Source: SAR324 cluster bacterium JCVI-SC AAA005 (lineage in GTDB: Bacteria; SAR324; NAC60-12). From it: a stretch of DNA of 37,969 nt. The number at the start of each line of letters is the position of its first letter. Within the stretch, counting starts at the first letter, position 1. This document shows positions 1 to 8,416 of this stretch, piece after piece. The DNA lies in the NCBI GenBank assembly GCA_000224765.2, contig AGAU01000097.1, positions 1-37,969 of the forward strand, given 5' to 3'. The notes under the pieces are model-generated. The model was not told where the DNA came from. It ran no database searches and was given only the letters and a program-made list of their open reading frames with translations. The translations under genes and the position numbers were made by a program.

Positions 1-1
1 C

Positions 2-1291
2 TGGCTGATTGGTAATTGCTTCACACGCCCCCCCCGACTCTTGACCACCGGTAAAATTCGAGGTGAAGAACCTGTTGTAAGCACAGATAAAAGTATCGGG
101 GGAATTGAGTACTCTGATGCCTACTTACCTGAAAATGATGCTCGCTTTGTATTCCAATTTATACGTGGTGCCATGGACAGAGGGGGCATAGCCCTAAATT
201 ATGTTGAATCTTTAGGAGGTGAACAGAATGCGGATTCAGGTTTTTGGAGAGTCAAAGTTCGAGATCAAATCAGCGGTGATCATCATGAGATTCAAGCCAA
301 AGTGCTTATAAACGCTTGTGGCCCTTTTGTCGACTTTCAGAATAAAGTCTTGGCTCAAAACACCAGGCATCAGCATGTATTTTCTAAAGGGATCCACCTG
401 ATCGTTAGGAGATTAACGCCGCATGAGCGAGTGCTGACTTTCTTTGCTGACGATGGCAGACTTTTCTTTGCTATTCCTATGGGACAGAGATCTGTCATTG
501 GTACCACTGACACTCAAGTTTCCAAACCTGAGACACACGTTACATCGGAGGATCGATCTTTTGTCCTGAGCAACATCAATAAGCGTGTTGAATTGGACAA
601 ACCTTTGACAGAATCCGATATTATTGCGGAGCGCTGTGGGGTTCGACCCCTTGTTATCAAACGTCAGCAAGATAAGACTATAACTGACTGGGTGAAGATG
701 TCGCGCAAGCACGAAATAGATGTTGACACAATTCAGAAAACTATCAGTATCTTCGGTGGAAAGCTAACAGATTGCCTAAATATTGGTGAAGAGGTGGTCG
801 AATTCGTGCGAGATTGTGGGGTAGATGTTCAAGGAAATACTACAATTTGGTACGGTGAGCCCAACAAGAATGAACACGATCGATTCCTACAAAGAGCAGC
901 TGAAATTAAACTGGATGATTCAACTCCTCTAAATGCCAGCGAACCAAGCTCGACCCGACTTTGGCGGCGCTATGGAAATAAAGCTTTCGATATTTTGCAT
1001 CAGATAGAAGCGAACCCAGAACTGAAGAAGGAATTGATTCCAGGCTCGGAGTGCTTGACTGTAGAAGTGCTCTACGCCAGAGACCATGAAATGGTTGTTC
1101 ACTTGGAAGATTTTCTAAGAAGACGAACAAAGATCTCCATGATGATTTCCCAACAGAACCTTGAGGAAAATCCCGCAACCAAGCAGGCCTGTCAGCTTCT
1201 CTTTGGTGATCATTTTCAAGATCGTTGGACAAGCTTTGTTGAATGTGCTCAGATTCAACAAAGCTGCGCTGAACTGACCCCAAAATTGTGA
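2..1291 (+). CDS. glpD: FAD-dependent glycerol-3-phosphate dehydrogenase (GlpD-like), 5' truncated
   Basis: Likely oxidises sn-glycerol 3-phosphate to dihydroxyacetone phosphate and passes electrons to quinone at the inner membrane. The frame is open to the first bases of the window, so the N-terminal FAD-binding GxGxxG segment is missing; about 429 residues remain. Landmarks are YLPENDARFVFQFIRGAM, NACGPFVD (the NAAGPWVD-type block of GlpD), GTTDTQV, and IFGGKLTD, where GlpD proteins carry GGKLTTYR. A C-terminal domain follows from LWRRYGNKAF. The stop overlaps the start of the next gene in GTGA, which implies one transcript with the regulator. A run of eight Cs at 28-35 could be a sequencing artefact, but the frame downstream is intact. 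No glycerol kinase gene is visible; it may lie upstream. The family call is firm. The exact substrate rests on family plus the facing glycerol-type transporter. Confidence 0.85.
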   Translation, partial: WLIGNCFTRPPRLLTTGKIRGEEPVVSTDKSIGGIEYSDAYLPENDARFVFQFIRGAMDRGGIALNYVESLGGEQNADSGFWRVKVRDQISGDHHEIQAKVLINACGPFVDFQNKVLAQNTRHQHVFSKGIHLIVRRLTPHERVLTFFADDGRLFFAIPMGQRSVIGTTDTQVSKPETHVTSEDRSFVLSNINKRVELDKPLTESDIIAERCGVRPLVIKRQQDKTITDWVKMSRKHEIDVDTIQKTISIFGGKLTDCLNIGEEVVEFVRDCGVDVQGNTTIWYGEPNKNEHDRFLQRAAEIKLDDSTPLNASEPSSTRLWRRYGNKAFDILHQIEANPELKKELIPGSECLTVEVLYARDHEMVVHLEDFLRRRTKISMMISQQNLEENPATKQACQLLFGDHFQDRWTSFVECAQIQQSCAELTPKL

Positions 1292-2241
1292 AAAAGTTAA
1301 ATACCGCCCAAAGGGACAAGCAACTTTATGCGTCCAGGATTGCTTGGTATTACTACAAAGCTGGATGGACGCAAAATGAAATTGCCGAAAAGCTTGGTCT
1401 GAACCGTGCCCGCGTGATCAGTGTACTGAATGAAGCCAGATTGTCAGGTCGAGTTACCATTCATGTTCACGGTGCTGATGCTAGATTGAGTGATTTGGCG
1501 CATCAGCTCTGTGAAAACTGGCACCTCAAAGAAGCTCTTCTTGTTCCAGAGATTTCTCCTGAAAATATTAACGAAAACATTGGTCTGGCAGCAGCTCAGT
1601 ATATGGAGCGCTTTCCAGACCATGAAAAGCAACTTATTGGACTTGGCTGGGGCTCTACGATCTCCTGGATGACAAGGAACATCACACATTCTACGCGGTC
1701 GGAGACTTCGTTCATCACTTTGTGTGGAGGTGTAACTACCTACCTGAGCACTCGCATTACAGAAAGGGCTGTCGGCTCACTCCTTTCCGGATTTCGCTAC
1801 CCTTTCTACATCATACCAACACCACTTGTTGTCAATTCAAAAGAAATTCGGGACCTCCTCTTGGAAGAACCGGAGGTTCAGCGAGTTTTACAAATGGCCC
1901 TTACTGCAGATTTAAGCTTTGTTGGGATTGGCGCCCTTGAACCCAGCAACAGCTTCTCCCAATTTGGATACAGCAGTAAAGAAGATCTGGAATTATTGAC
2001 AAGATTAGGGGCAGTAGGAGAAATTCATGGAGAGTATTTCGATGCCGAAGGACAGTCACTGAAACTCGAACAGCACGATCGACTGATTGCTACACGTCTC
2101 TCAGATTTGCGGGTAATGAAACAAGTCGTTGGTGTCGCTGGAGGAAAACGAAAACTGGAAGCACTGCGCGGTACCTTGAGAGGCAATTTGATATCTACTC
2201 TGATCACTGACGAACGCACAGCACAGGCGCTGCTTCAATAA
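1288..2241 (+). CDS. SorC/DeoR-type sugar-binding transcriptional regulator
   Basis: A 317-residue regulator. An N-terminal helix-turn-helix (about residues 17-55, with GWTQNEIAEKLGLNRARV) is followed by a SorC-type effector domain, recognisable from IGLGWGSTISWM, FITLCGGV, FVGIGAL and the C-terminal VVGVAGGKRKLEAL. Family members bind phosphorylated sugars or polyols and control the neighbouring catabolic operon; EryD for erythritol is a known example. The GTG start lies inside the stop of the glpD-like gene (GTGA), so translation is probably coupled. Being tied to glpD and facing the glycerol transporter operon suggests it senses glycerol 3-phosphate or a related polyol phosphate. That is inference. 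It differs from the classical E. coli GlpR, which has a DeoR-type N-terminal HTH and a different effector fold. Family call strong, ligand unknown. Confidence 0.85.
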   Translation: MKKLNTAQRDKQLYASRIAWYYYKAGWTQNEIAEKLGLNRARVISVLNEARLSGRVTIHVHGADARLSDLAHQLCENWHLKEALLVPEISPENINENIGLAAAQYMERFPDHEKQLIGLGWGSTISWMTRNITHSTRSETSFITLCGGVTTYLSTRITERAVGSLLSGFRYPFYIIPTPLVVNSKEIRDLLLEEPEVQRVLQMALTADLSFVGIGALEPSNSFSQFGYSSKEDLELLTRLGAVGEIHGEYFDAEGQSLKLEQHDRLIATRLSDLRVMKQVVGVAGGKRKLEALRGTLRGNLISTLITDERTAQALLQ

Positions 2242-2462
2242 ATCCCTACCGCTTCTGAGAATTCACCTACGACTCCCACCAGATATTTACGTTGTCACAT
2301 TAGCCTTCTTCTTGCAGTAACTTTGCGAATTAACCTTTGTAACAAAACACCAATAGATTCAGTTTTGATCAGATCAGTTGCTCAATCACAGGAGATTTTT
2401 TCTATGAACTTACTGTAAGGTGACAGACAAAAATTGCACTAAAAGTTACTTAAATCTTGTTT

Positions 2463-2486
2463 GGAAATAAAAACGATTTGAATCGT
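2463..2486 (-). terminator. Candidate intrinsic terminator after glpU
   Basis: On the minus strand, ACGAT-TCAA-ATCGT (2473-2486) is followed by TTTTATTT. The stem is only 5-6 bp and overlaps the last base of the glpU stop codon. The position, at the end of the operon and facing a convergent gene, supports a terminator, but the hairpin is weak. Confidence 0.45.
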
Positions 2487-2767
2487 CAAACTTTGCGGAA
2501 AACGAAGATTGCGTAGAGGACAGAGACGAATGAAGCACCCCAAAGGGATAAATCTGTAAGACCCAGCCAAAAGATGTGAATGAATCCACTTCCTAATAGA
2601 GTGATAAAGAGGCGGTCACCGCGAGTAGTATGCAAACCCAAAACGCCATAACGTGGTCCGCCTCCTGGTGATTTGTATTCCCAGATTGCCATGCAGGTCA
2701 GTGCCACCACAATGAGGATAAAAAACAGTGCGGTCTGCCAAGTCCAAGCCATCCACGAAAGAAACAT
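2486..2767 (-). CDS. glpU: Small membrane protein of glycerol ABC transporter (DUF2160, GlpU-like)
   Basis: A 93-residue protein with two or three hydrophobic segments: residues 10-27 (ALFFILIVVALTCMAIWEY), about 53-70, and 75-90. A conserved-looking loop (YKSPGGGPRYGVLGLHTTRGDRLF) separates the first two. This matches the DUF2160 family, whose members are encoded with glycerol ABC transporters (GlpU in Rhizobium). Its biochemical role is not established; a link to the permease pair is likely from gene order alone. It is the last gene of the operon, starting 2 nt after the glpQ stop with a good GGAGG ribosome site inside the end of glpQ. Confidence 0.8.
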   Translation of the reverse strand: MFLSWMAWTWQTALFFILIVVALTCMAIWEYKSPGGGPRYGVLGLHTTRGDRLFITLLGSGFIHIFWLGLTDLSLWGASFVSVLYAIFVFRKV

Positions 2768-2769
2768 CT

Positions 2770-3570
2770 TTATAACCTCCCCAAAGCAAAGCCCTTGGCT
2801 ATATAATTCCGCACAAAATAGATCACAAAAGCTCCAGGGACGATCGTAAGGGTACCTGCTGCGGACAAAAGGCCTAGCTCATATCCTGCTGTGCTCACTG
2901 TGCGGGTCATTGTTGCAGCAATAGGTTTAACATCTACCGCTGTCAACGTTTTCGCTAAGAGCAATTCCACCCATGAAAACATGAAGCAAAAAAAGGCGGC
3001 TACACCAATCCCCGCTGCAATCGCAGGAATGAAAATTTTAAAGAAAAATTGTGGAAACGAGTAGCCATCAATGTATGCCGTTTCATCTAATTCTTTTGGC
3101 ACACCAGACATAAATCCTTCAAGAATCCAGACTGCCAGAGGAATATTGAAAAGACAGTGTGACAAGGCAACTGCGATATGTGTGTCGAACAGTCCAATTG
3201 CAGAGTATAACTGAAAAAATGGTAACGCGAACACAGCTGGTGGAGCCATCCGATTTGTGAGCAACCAAAAAAACAGATGCTTATCTCCAAGAAATCGATA
3301 CCTGGAGAAGGCATAAGCTGCTGGCAAGGCAACAAGCAAAGAGATGATGGTGTTGATAGTTACGTAGGTCAAAGAATTAACATAGCCCATAAACCATGTG
3401 GGATCTGTGAAAATCGTAACGTAATTTTCGACCGTAAAATTATTTGGCCAGAGTGTAAACGAACCAAGGATTTCATTGGTTGTCTTGAAGGACATGTTGA
3501 CGAGCCAGTAGATTGGCATCATCAAGAATACAATATAAACTGTGGGAATTAACCAGGTGATTTTCTTCAT
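2770..3570 (-). CDS. glpQ: Glycerol ABC transporter permease GlpQ-like (MalG type)
   Basis: A 266-residue inner-membrane permease of the carbohydrate-uptake class 1 (MalG-like) family, with about six hydrophobic segments. The cytoplasmic EAA coupling loop is visible at ELDETAYIDGYSFPQFFFKI, where the ATPase docks. It pairs with the adjacent GlpP-like permease and draws substrate from the GlpV-like binding protein. The start ATG overlaps the glpP stop by one base (TAATG), so the two are translationally coupled. Gene order and the DUF2160 partner point to glycerol as substrate, as shown for the Rhizobium leguminosarum system. The name follows that system and is unrelated to the E. coli phosphodiesterase GlpQ. 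Confidence 0.85.
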   Translation of the reverse strand: MKKITWLIPTVYIVFLMMPIYWLVNMSFKTTNEILGSFTLWPNNFTVENYVTIFTDPTWFMGYVNSLTYVTINTIISLLVALPAAYAFSRYRFLGDKHLFFWLLTNRMAPPAVFALPFFQLYSAIGLFDTHIAVALSHCLFNIPLAVWILEGFMSGVPKELDETAYIDGYSFPQFFFKIFIPAIAAGIGVAAFFCFMFSWVELLLAKTLTAVDVKPIAATMTRTVSTAGYELGLLSAAGTLTIVPGAFVIYFVRNYIAKGFALGRL

Positions 3571-4435
3571 TAGTTGGTCTCGTCACGCATCATGAGGGTG
3601 TAAAGGACCCAACAAAGTAGCAGGACCACAAAGAAGTAGATGATTGACATTGCTGCAGCAGGCCCCAAATCGAACTGCCCTAAAGCAACTTTTACAAGGT
3701 CAATTGAAAGAAACGTAGTACTGTTTCCGGGGCCACCCCCATTCAAAACGAATGGTTCTGTATAGATCATGAAGCTGTCCATCAAGCGCAACAGCAACGC
3801 GATGGTTAGGACTCGTTTCATCTTAGGTAGTTGGATATAACGAAACACCTGCCAGGAAGTGGCACCATCAATTTTGGAGGTTTGATAGTAGGCATCTGGA
3901 ATAGATCTCAAACCTGCGTAACATAGTAATACAACTAGGGAAGTCCAGTGCCAAACGTCCATCGCAACTACAGTAGCCCAGGCCCAAAAAGGGTTTTGTG
4001 TGAAATTATAGTCAAAGCCAACCCCATTGAGCATCTTACCCAGCAACCCAATATCAGGCAGAGCAAAAATATTCCACATGGCTCCAACCACGTTCCAAGG
4101 AATCAAAAGAGGTAGTGCCATCAAAACAAGACAAATTGTAACCCCAATTCCTTGACGTGGCATTGTCAGAGCAATCCCTACTCCGAGAGGAACCTCAATC
4201 AATAGAATCAACAAGGTAAAGAGAAGTTGGCGTCCCAATGCATCATGAAAACGTTCTGATCGCATTACCTCCTTAAACCACTTGATACCCTCCCAAAAAA
4301 AAGATTATCCCCGAAGGTCTCTTGAACAGAGTAATTCACCACTGTCATCAATGGAATGATGGCGTTAAAGGCTACTAATGCCAAAACTGGCAAAACCATG
4401 AACCAAGCTTTTTGATTGTTCGTCTTGTTGATCAT
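3570..4435 (-). pseudogene. glpP: Glycerol ABC transporter permease GlpP-like, interrupted by a one-base frameshift
   Basis: MalF-type permease, the partner of GlpQ. Translation from the ATG at 4435, 2 nt after the glpT stop, gives MINKTNNQKAWFMVLPV, the first transmembrane segment (about residues 11-31), then ...ETFGDNLF. After a run of eight Ts (minus strand) the frame moves and ends at TAA 34 nt later. The family frame resumes as FFWEGIKWFKEV-MRSERFHDAL and continues to 3570. One added base in the T run restores 288 codons, a normal permease length. The distal part alone is open from ATG 4265 (231 residues), with its EAA loop at SIPDAYYQTSKIDGATSWQVF. Unusually, the shifted frame ends in TAATG right after AAGGAGG, so the distal part could be re-initiated, though SD-to-ATG spacing is short. 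A homopolymer sequencing error is the simplest explanation. Confidence 0.8.
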
Positions 4436-4437
4436 GA

Positions 4438-5511
4438 CTAACCTTTGGCCTCATGCATCCACCCATCACAATAGACATGCGTGTGATCAGGGTCGAAATC
4501 CAAGTGTAAAGAATCGGATGGAATTTCGACTTCTTCACCAGCGTATATATTCAGGTTTGTGCCCCCTACTTCTGCTTTAATGATCCGATATCGGCCGACA
4601 TCATCTACTCGCTGAATTTGAGCTGGGATACCTTCAGATGCTAGCCGAATGAATTCTGGACGAATGCCAAGCTGGAGATTGGAAGAAGCAGGATGTGGAA
4701 GATTTTTATTCAAAGGAATACGGTGTCCCGCAAAAACTGCTGCACCAGCACTCCACTCACAAGGGAGCAGGTTCATTCCAGGAGAACCTATAAAGTGACC
4801 AACGAAGGTATGTCTTGGTTTCGAGAAGAGTTCTTCGGGAGTGCCAATCTGCACAATTTGTCCCTCATACATTACAACCACCTCATCCGCAAAAGTCAGC
4901 GCCTCTGTCTGATCGTGAGTAACATAAATCATTGTAAATCCAACCTGCTGATGAAGTCGCATCAATTGAGACCTTAACTCCCACTTCAGGTGCGGATCGA
5001 TCACAGTCAGTGGTTCATCGAACATCATCACGTTCACGTCAGAGCGAACCAACCCCCTTCCTAAGGAAATTTTCTGCTTGTCAGCAGCGGTTAAGCCTGA
5101 AGCTCGTTGCTTCAACTGGTTTTGCATCGAGAGCATCTTGGCTATCCGCTGTACACGTTCATCGAGTTCGGCTTCTGGTAGTTTTCTGTTTCGCAGAGGG
5201 AATGCCAGATTGTCATAGACAGACATCGTGTCATAGACCACTGGGAATTGGAAAACTTGTGCAATGTTTCGCTGATCAGGAGGAAGTGTAGTTACATCCC
5301 TTTCATCAAAGAGGATCTGACCCTCCGAAGGTTTGAGTAGCCCCGATATCAAATTCAATAATGTTGTCTTCCCACAACCAGAAGGCCCCAACAAAGCAAA
5401 CGCACCTCTATCCCGCCAGGTCAGATCAATCTTCCTGAGGGCATAGTCTTCTTCAGTCTGTGGATTTGGTGAATAGCTATGTCGGAGTGATTTTAGTGTT
5501 ATCGAAGACAT
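4438..5511 (-). CDS. glpT: Glycerol ABC transporter ATPase GlpT-like (degenerate signature motif)
   Basis: A 357-residue MalK/UgpC-type ATPase. Walker A is GPSGCGKT (42-49), the Q-loop is VFQFPV, Walker B ends in FDEP, and the H-loop is YVTHDQTEAL with His199. A TOBE-like regulatory domain follows (LQLGIRPEFIRL...). The signature motif is not LSGGQ: the region reads SGLTAADKQKISLGRGLV (138-155). The start chosen is the ATG at 5511, one base after the glpS stop, because the protein then begins at the usual ABC strand (MSSITLKSLRHSY). An upstream start would run 39 nt into glpS. It should form a heterodimer with GlpS. The name follows the Rhizobium glycerol system and is not the E. coli G3P antiporter. 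Confidence 0.87.
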   Translation of the reverse strand: MSSITLKSLRHSYSPNPQTEEDYALRKIDLTWRDRGAFALLGPSGCGKTTLLNLISGLLKPSEGQILFDERDVTTLPPDQRNIAQVFQFPVVYDTMSVYDNLAFPLRNRKLPEAELDERVQRIAKMLSMQNQLKQRASGLTAADKQKISLGRGLVRSDVNVMMFDEPLTVIDPHLKWELRSQLMRLHQQVGFTMIYVTHDQTEALTFADEVVVMYEGQIVQIGTPEELFSKPRHTFVGHFIGSPGMNLLPCEWSAGAAVFAGHRIPLNKNLPHPASSNLQLGIRPEFIRLASEGIPAQIQRVDDVGRYRIIKAEVGGTNLNIYAGEEVEIPSDSLHLDFDPDHTHVYCDGWMHEAKG

Positions 5512-5512
5512 G

Positions 5513-6583
5513 TCAAACCTGAGCCGGCACAAGTTGTTCTTGGTCATCAAAGAGCAAACAGTTTGAGGCAGAAACGTAGAGCTCCAGCTTTTCGCCGGGA
5601 GGGAGGTGCATTACTCCTTGAGTGTGCGCTACCCAATCATGCTCAGCCCACTTCAAATGTATAAAACTCTCCGAACCAGTGATTTCTGTAACTGTAACTT
5701 CTCCTGATAATTCAAGGATATCTTTGGCGTTGCCCTGAATCTGGAGATGATGAGGACGAAATCCAAGTATATATTCGTCAACAGGCACATTTTGGAAAGG
5801 AGGTAACTTCAGTGATAAACCTTGCTCACCCTCAAAACCCTGTGCAGTACGTTTTAAATTAAGAATGTTCAATGGAGGATCTGAAAATGCTTTTGCAGTA
5901 GCGAGGTCGTGAGGTTTTCTAAAGACCTCGTGAGTGGGACCGTATTGAGTAACACGCCCCTCACGCATCGTCGCTGTGTATCCGCCCATTAACAAAGCTT
6001 CATGAGGCTCTGTAGTCGCATAGACTACGGTCGCTCCAGTATCTGCAAAGAGACGAGGTAATTCCTCTCTTAGTTCTTCTCGGAGTTTATAGTCGAGGTT
6101 GACCAGCGGTTCATCAAGCAACACCAAGTCTGCGCCTTTTACCAGAGCTCTGGCTAATGCAGTTCTCTGTTGCTGCCCCCCTGATAATTCATTTGGTTTA
6201 CGATGCATGTATGGGGTCAACTTGAGCAATTCTGCGCCCTTTTCTACGCGAGGTCGCAACTGACTTTCAGAGAGTTTTTGGATTCGTAAAGGAGAAGCGA
6301 TGTTCTCAAACACGGACATATTGGGAAAGTTGATGAACTGCTGGTAAACCATTGCCAAATTTCGGCGTTGTACAGCAATACCAGTTACATTCTGACCTTT
6401 GAACCACACTGACCCCGTACTGGGTTGGTCAAGACCAGCCATCAAACGCATCAATGAAGTTTTGCCCGAAAGGGTAGGGCCAAGCAAAACATTGAACACA
6501 CCAGGATTAAGGCTTAAATCGGTGTGTGCAATGTGTACTTCATCATACACCTGCTTACTTAGTTCATGAAATTCAAGAGACAT
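5513..6583 (-). CDS. glpS: Glycerol ABC transporter ATPase GlpS-like (H-loop His missing)
   Basis: A 356-residue ABC ATPase. Walker A is GPTLSGKT (35-42), the Q-loop is MVYQQFINFP, the signature is canonical LSGGQQQR (133-140), and Walker B is LVLLDEP. A C-terminal TOBE-type domain includes YILGFRPHHLQI. Where most importers have VTHDQ, it reads ATTEPHEAL, so the H-loop His is replaced by Thr. This is the mirror image of its partner GlpT, which keeps the His but lacks a normal signature. It lies between the binding-protein gene and glpT, one base from the latter. The role is energising glycerol uptake, inferred from operon content. No strong Shine-Dalgarno is seen before the ATG; two inverted repeats lie just upstream. 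Confidence 0.87.
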   Translation of the reverse strand: MSLEFHELSKQVYDEVHIAHTDLSLNPGVFNVLLGPTLSGKTSLMRLMAGLDQPSTGSVWFKGQNVTGIAVQRRNLAMVYQQFINFPNMSVFENIASPLRIQKLSESQLRPRVEKGAELLKLTPYMHRKPNELSGGQQQRTALARALVKGADLVLLDEPLVNLDYKLREELREELPRLFADTGATVVYATTEPHEALLMGGYTATMREGRVTQYGPTHEVFRKPHDLATAKAFSDPPLNILNLKRTAQGFEGEQGLSLKLPPFQNVPVDEYILGFRPHHLQIQGNAKDILELSGEVTVTEITGSESFIHLKWAEHDWVAHTQGVMHLPPGEKLELYVSASNCLLFDDQEQLVPAQV

Positions 6584-6601
6584 CTGGAGTAGTCGCTGAT
6601 T

Positions 6602-6619
6602 GTAGGATTAATATCCTAC
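6602..6619. repeat. Inverted repeat upstream of glpS
   Basis: GTAGGAT-TAAT-ATCCTAC is a perfect 7-bp inverted repeat with a 4-nt loop, 18 nt upstream of the glpS start and inside the operon. It could be an mRNA hairpin affecting glpS translation or an operator for an internal promoter. Confidence 0.5.
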
Positions 6620-6627
6620 CCGGCAGA

Positions 6628-6653
6628 TTCTCAGGGGGCTAGCCCCCCGAGAA
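6628..6653 (-). other. GC-rich intercistronic hairpin between glpV and glpS
   Basis: The arms TTCTC and GAGAA, then GGGGG and CCCCC, pair around a short GCTAGC core with one mismatch. No T tract follows on the minus strand, so it is not a clear terminator. Hairpins after a binding-protein gene commonly stabilise its mRNA or partially terminate, giving more binding protein than membrane parts. That role is inferred from position. Confidence 0.5.
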
Positions 6654-6676
6654 AAGGATGGTCTGGAACGAACTGA

Positions 6677-8416
6677 TTAGTTCTGGCTCCAGCGTTGGAC
6701 CAAAGAGTCATAACTAACAGTTACACCCTTAGGCTTTTCGTTAGTTAATTTGGCTTTCGGTGAACCTGGTTGGTTCAGCCAGTAGGAAGGATCACGCTCT
6801 TCATTCAGCCGAGGACCACAGCCGCCATAAACATTAGCAGCTTCGTCAGCCTTCTGCATACGAGACATGACCTGGTCCATCTCGCCAGCCAGCCGGTTCA
6901 TAGCTTCCTGAGGAGTAAAAGCACCGGAGTTGACGTCACCGATTTGTTGCCACCAGATTTGGGCTAACTTTGGATAATCTGGAACATTGATTCCAGTTGG
7001 TGACCACGCAACTCTATCTGGTGATCGGTAGAACTCTACAAGTCCACCTAGCTTTGCTGCTCTTGCCGTAAAGTGCTGATGGCGAACTGTACTGTCACGA
7101 ATGAATGTTAAACCAACGTCACTCTTCTTGACATCAACTGTTTTGGAGGTGACGAATTGAGCGTACAACCAGGCAGCCTTTGCACGATCAACTGGTGTTG
7201 ACTTCAGAATAGTCCAGGAACCTACGTCCTGATAACCAACTTTCTGACCTTCTTCCCAGTATGGACCATGAGGGCTTGGTGCCATTCTCCAAAGCGGAGT
7301 ACCACTTTCATCAACGGTATTGTTCCCATCAGCACGTGACTTCACCATATCGGCTGTGAAGGCAGTGTAACAGAAAATTTGCTGGGCCACGTTACCCTGA
7401 GATAGTGCAGGCAATGATTGATAGAAATCATATGAAGCAGCCCCAGGAGAAGCATATGCCCGGAGCCATTCATCCCACTTGCGAATTGCATAAACTGCGG
7501 CGGGACCATTCGCGGCGCCACCCCTACTTACAGAAGCACCCACTGGGTTACAGCTGCCAGCTTCCATTCGAATACCCCACTCATCAACAGGTATTCCATT
7601 TGGCTCACCCTTAGAACCTGCTCCAGCCATTGATAACCACGCATCAGTCATCCTCCAGCCCAAGTCTGGTGCACGTTTGCCGTAGTCCATGTGTCCGTAA
7701 ATCTGCACACCATCAATGTTCTTGACATCATTTGAGAAGAACTCTGCAATATCTTCATAGGCAGACCAGTTGACTGGAACACCTAGATCATAGCCATACT
7801 TCTGCTTAAAGGCCACTTGAAGATTTGGTCGGTCAAACCAATCTTTGCAAAACCAATAAAGGTTTTCAAACTGCTGATCAGGCAGCTGATATAAGTCACC
7901 ATCTGGACCAGTAGTAAACTGAACACCCATAAAGTCATTGAGATCTAGGGTAGGTGACGTTACATTCTTGCCTTCTCCAGCCATGAAGTCGGTCAAGTTA
8001 TAAGCCAACTGCAATCGGGAGTGTGTCCCGATCAAATCGCTGTCGTTCACATACGCATCGTAAAGGTTTCGCTTTGTTTGCATCTGGGTCTGAACAGCCT
8101 GAACAACCTCACCTTCTCCCAGCAGTTGGTGGTTCACTTTAATGCCGGTGATTTCTTCAAATGCCTTAGTCAGAACCTTGGACTCATACGAGTGAGTCGG
8201 AATGGTTTCTGAGAGAACATTGATCTCCATACCTTTGAAAGGCTCAGCTGCGTTGATGAACCATTCCATTTCGGCCATCTGCTCAGATTTTGAAAGTGCA
8301 GAAGGCTGGAATTCACTGTTGATCCAACGCTCTGCCTCTGGCTTTCCAGCGATCGCGGTAAAGGCACTCATCGTCAGCGCTAACGCCGCGCTCATGAAGA
8401 GCTTGCTAAATTTCAT
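6677..8416 (-). CDS. glpV: Glycerol-type ABC transporter substrate-binding protein (GlpV-like)
   Basis: A periplasmic binding protein of 579 residues, larger than the usual 400-450 of sugar-binding proteins but typical of this glycerol-binding group. The start is the ATG at 8416, preceded by AAAGGGGGAAG, which places a Sec signal peptide at the N-terminus (MKFSKLFMSAALALTMSAF, likely cut after AIA at residue 23). Extending to the codon at 8476 would put a charged stretch ahead of the signal. Recognisable stretches are ETIPTHSYESKVLTKAFEEI, the NDSDLIGTHSR segment, and the C-terminal NVYGGCGPRLNEERDPSYWL. It is the first and probably most expressed gene of the operon. The substrate is inferred as glycerol from family and the DUF2160/GlpP-Q-S-T partners. 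Confidence 0.87.
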   Translation of the reverse strand: MKFSKLFMSAALALTMSAFTAIAGKPEAERWINSEFQPSALSKSEQMAEMEWFINAAEPFKGMEINVLSETIPTHSYESKVLTKAFEEITGIKVNHQLLGEGEVVQAVQTQMQTKRNLYDAYVNDSDLIGTHSRLQLAYNLTDFMAGEGKNVTSPTLDLNDFMGVQFTTGPDGDLYQLPDQQFENLYWFCKDWFDRPNLQVAFKQKYGYDLGVPVNWSAYEDIAEFFSNDVKNIDGVQIYGHMDYGKRAPDLGWRMTDAWLSMAGAGSKGEPNGIPVDEWGIRMEAGSCNPVGASVSRGGAANGPAAVYAIRKWDEWLRAYASPGAASYDFYQSLPALSQGNVAQQIFCYTAFTADMVKSRADGNNTVDESGTPLWRMAPSPHGPYWEEGQKVGYQDVGSWTILKSTPVDRAKAAWLYAQFVTSKTVDVKKSDVGLTFIRDSTVRHQHFTARAAKLGGLVEFYRSPDRVAWSPTGINVPDYPKLAQIWWQQIGDVNSGAFTPQEAMNRLAGEMDQVMSRMQKADEAANVYGGCGPRLNEERDPSYWLNQPGSPKAKLTNEKPKGVTVSYDSLVQRWSQN

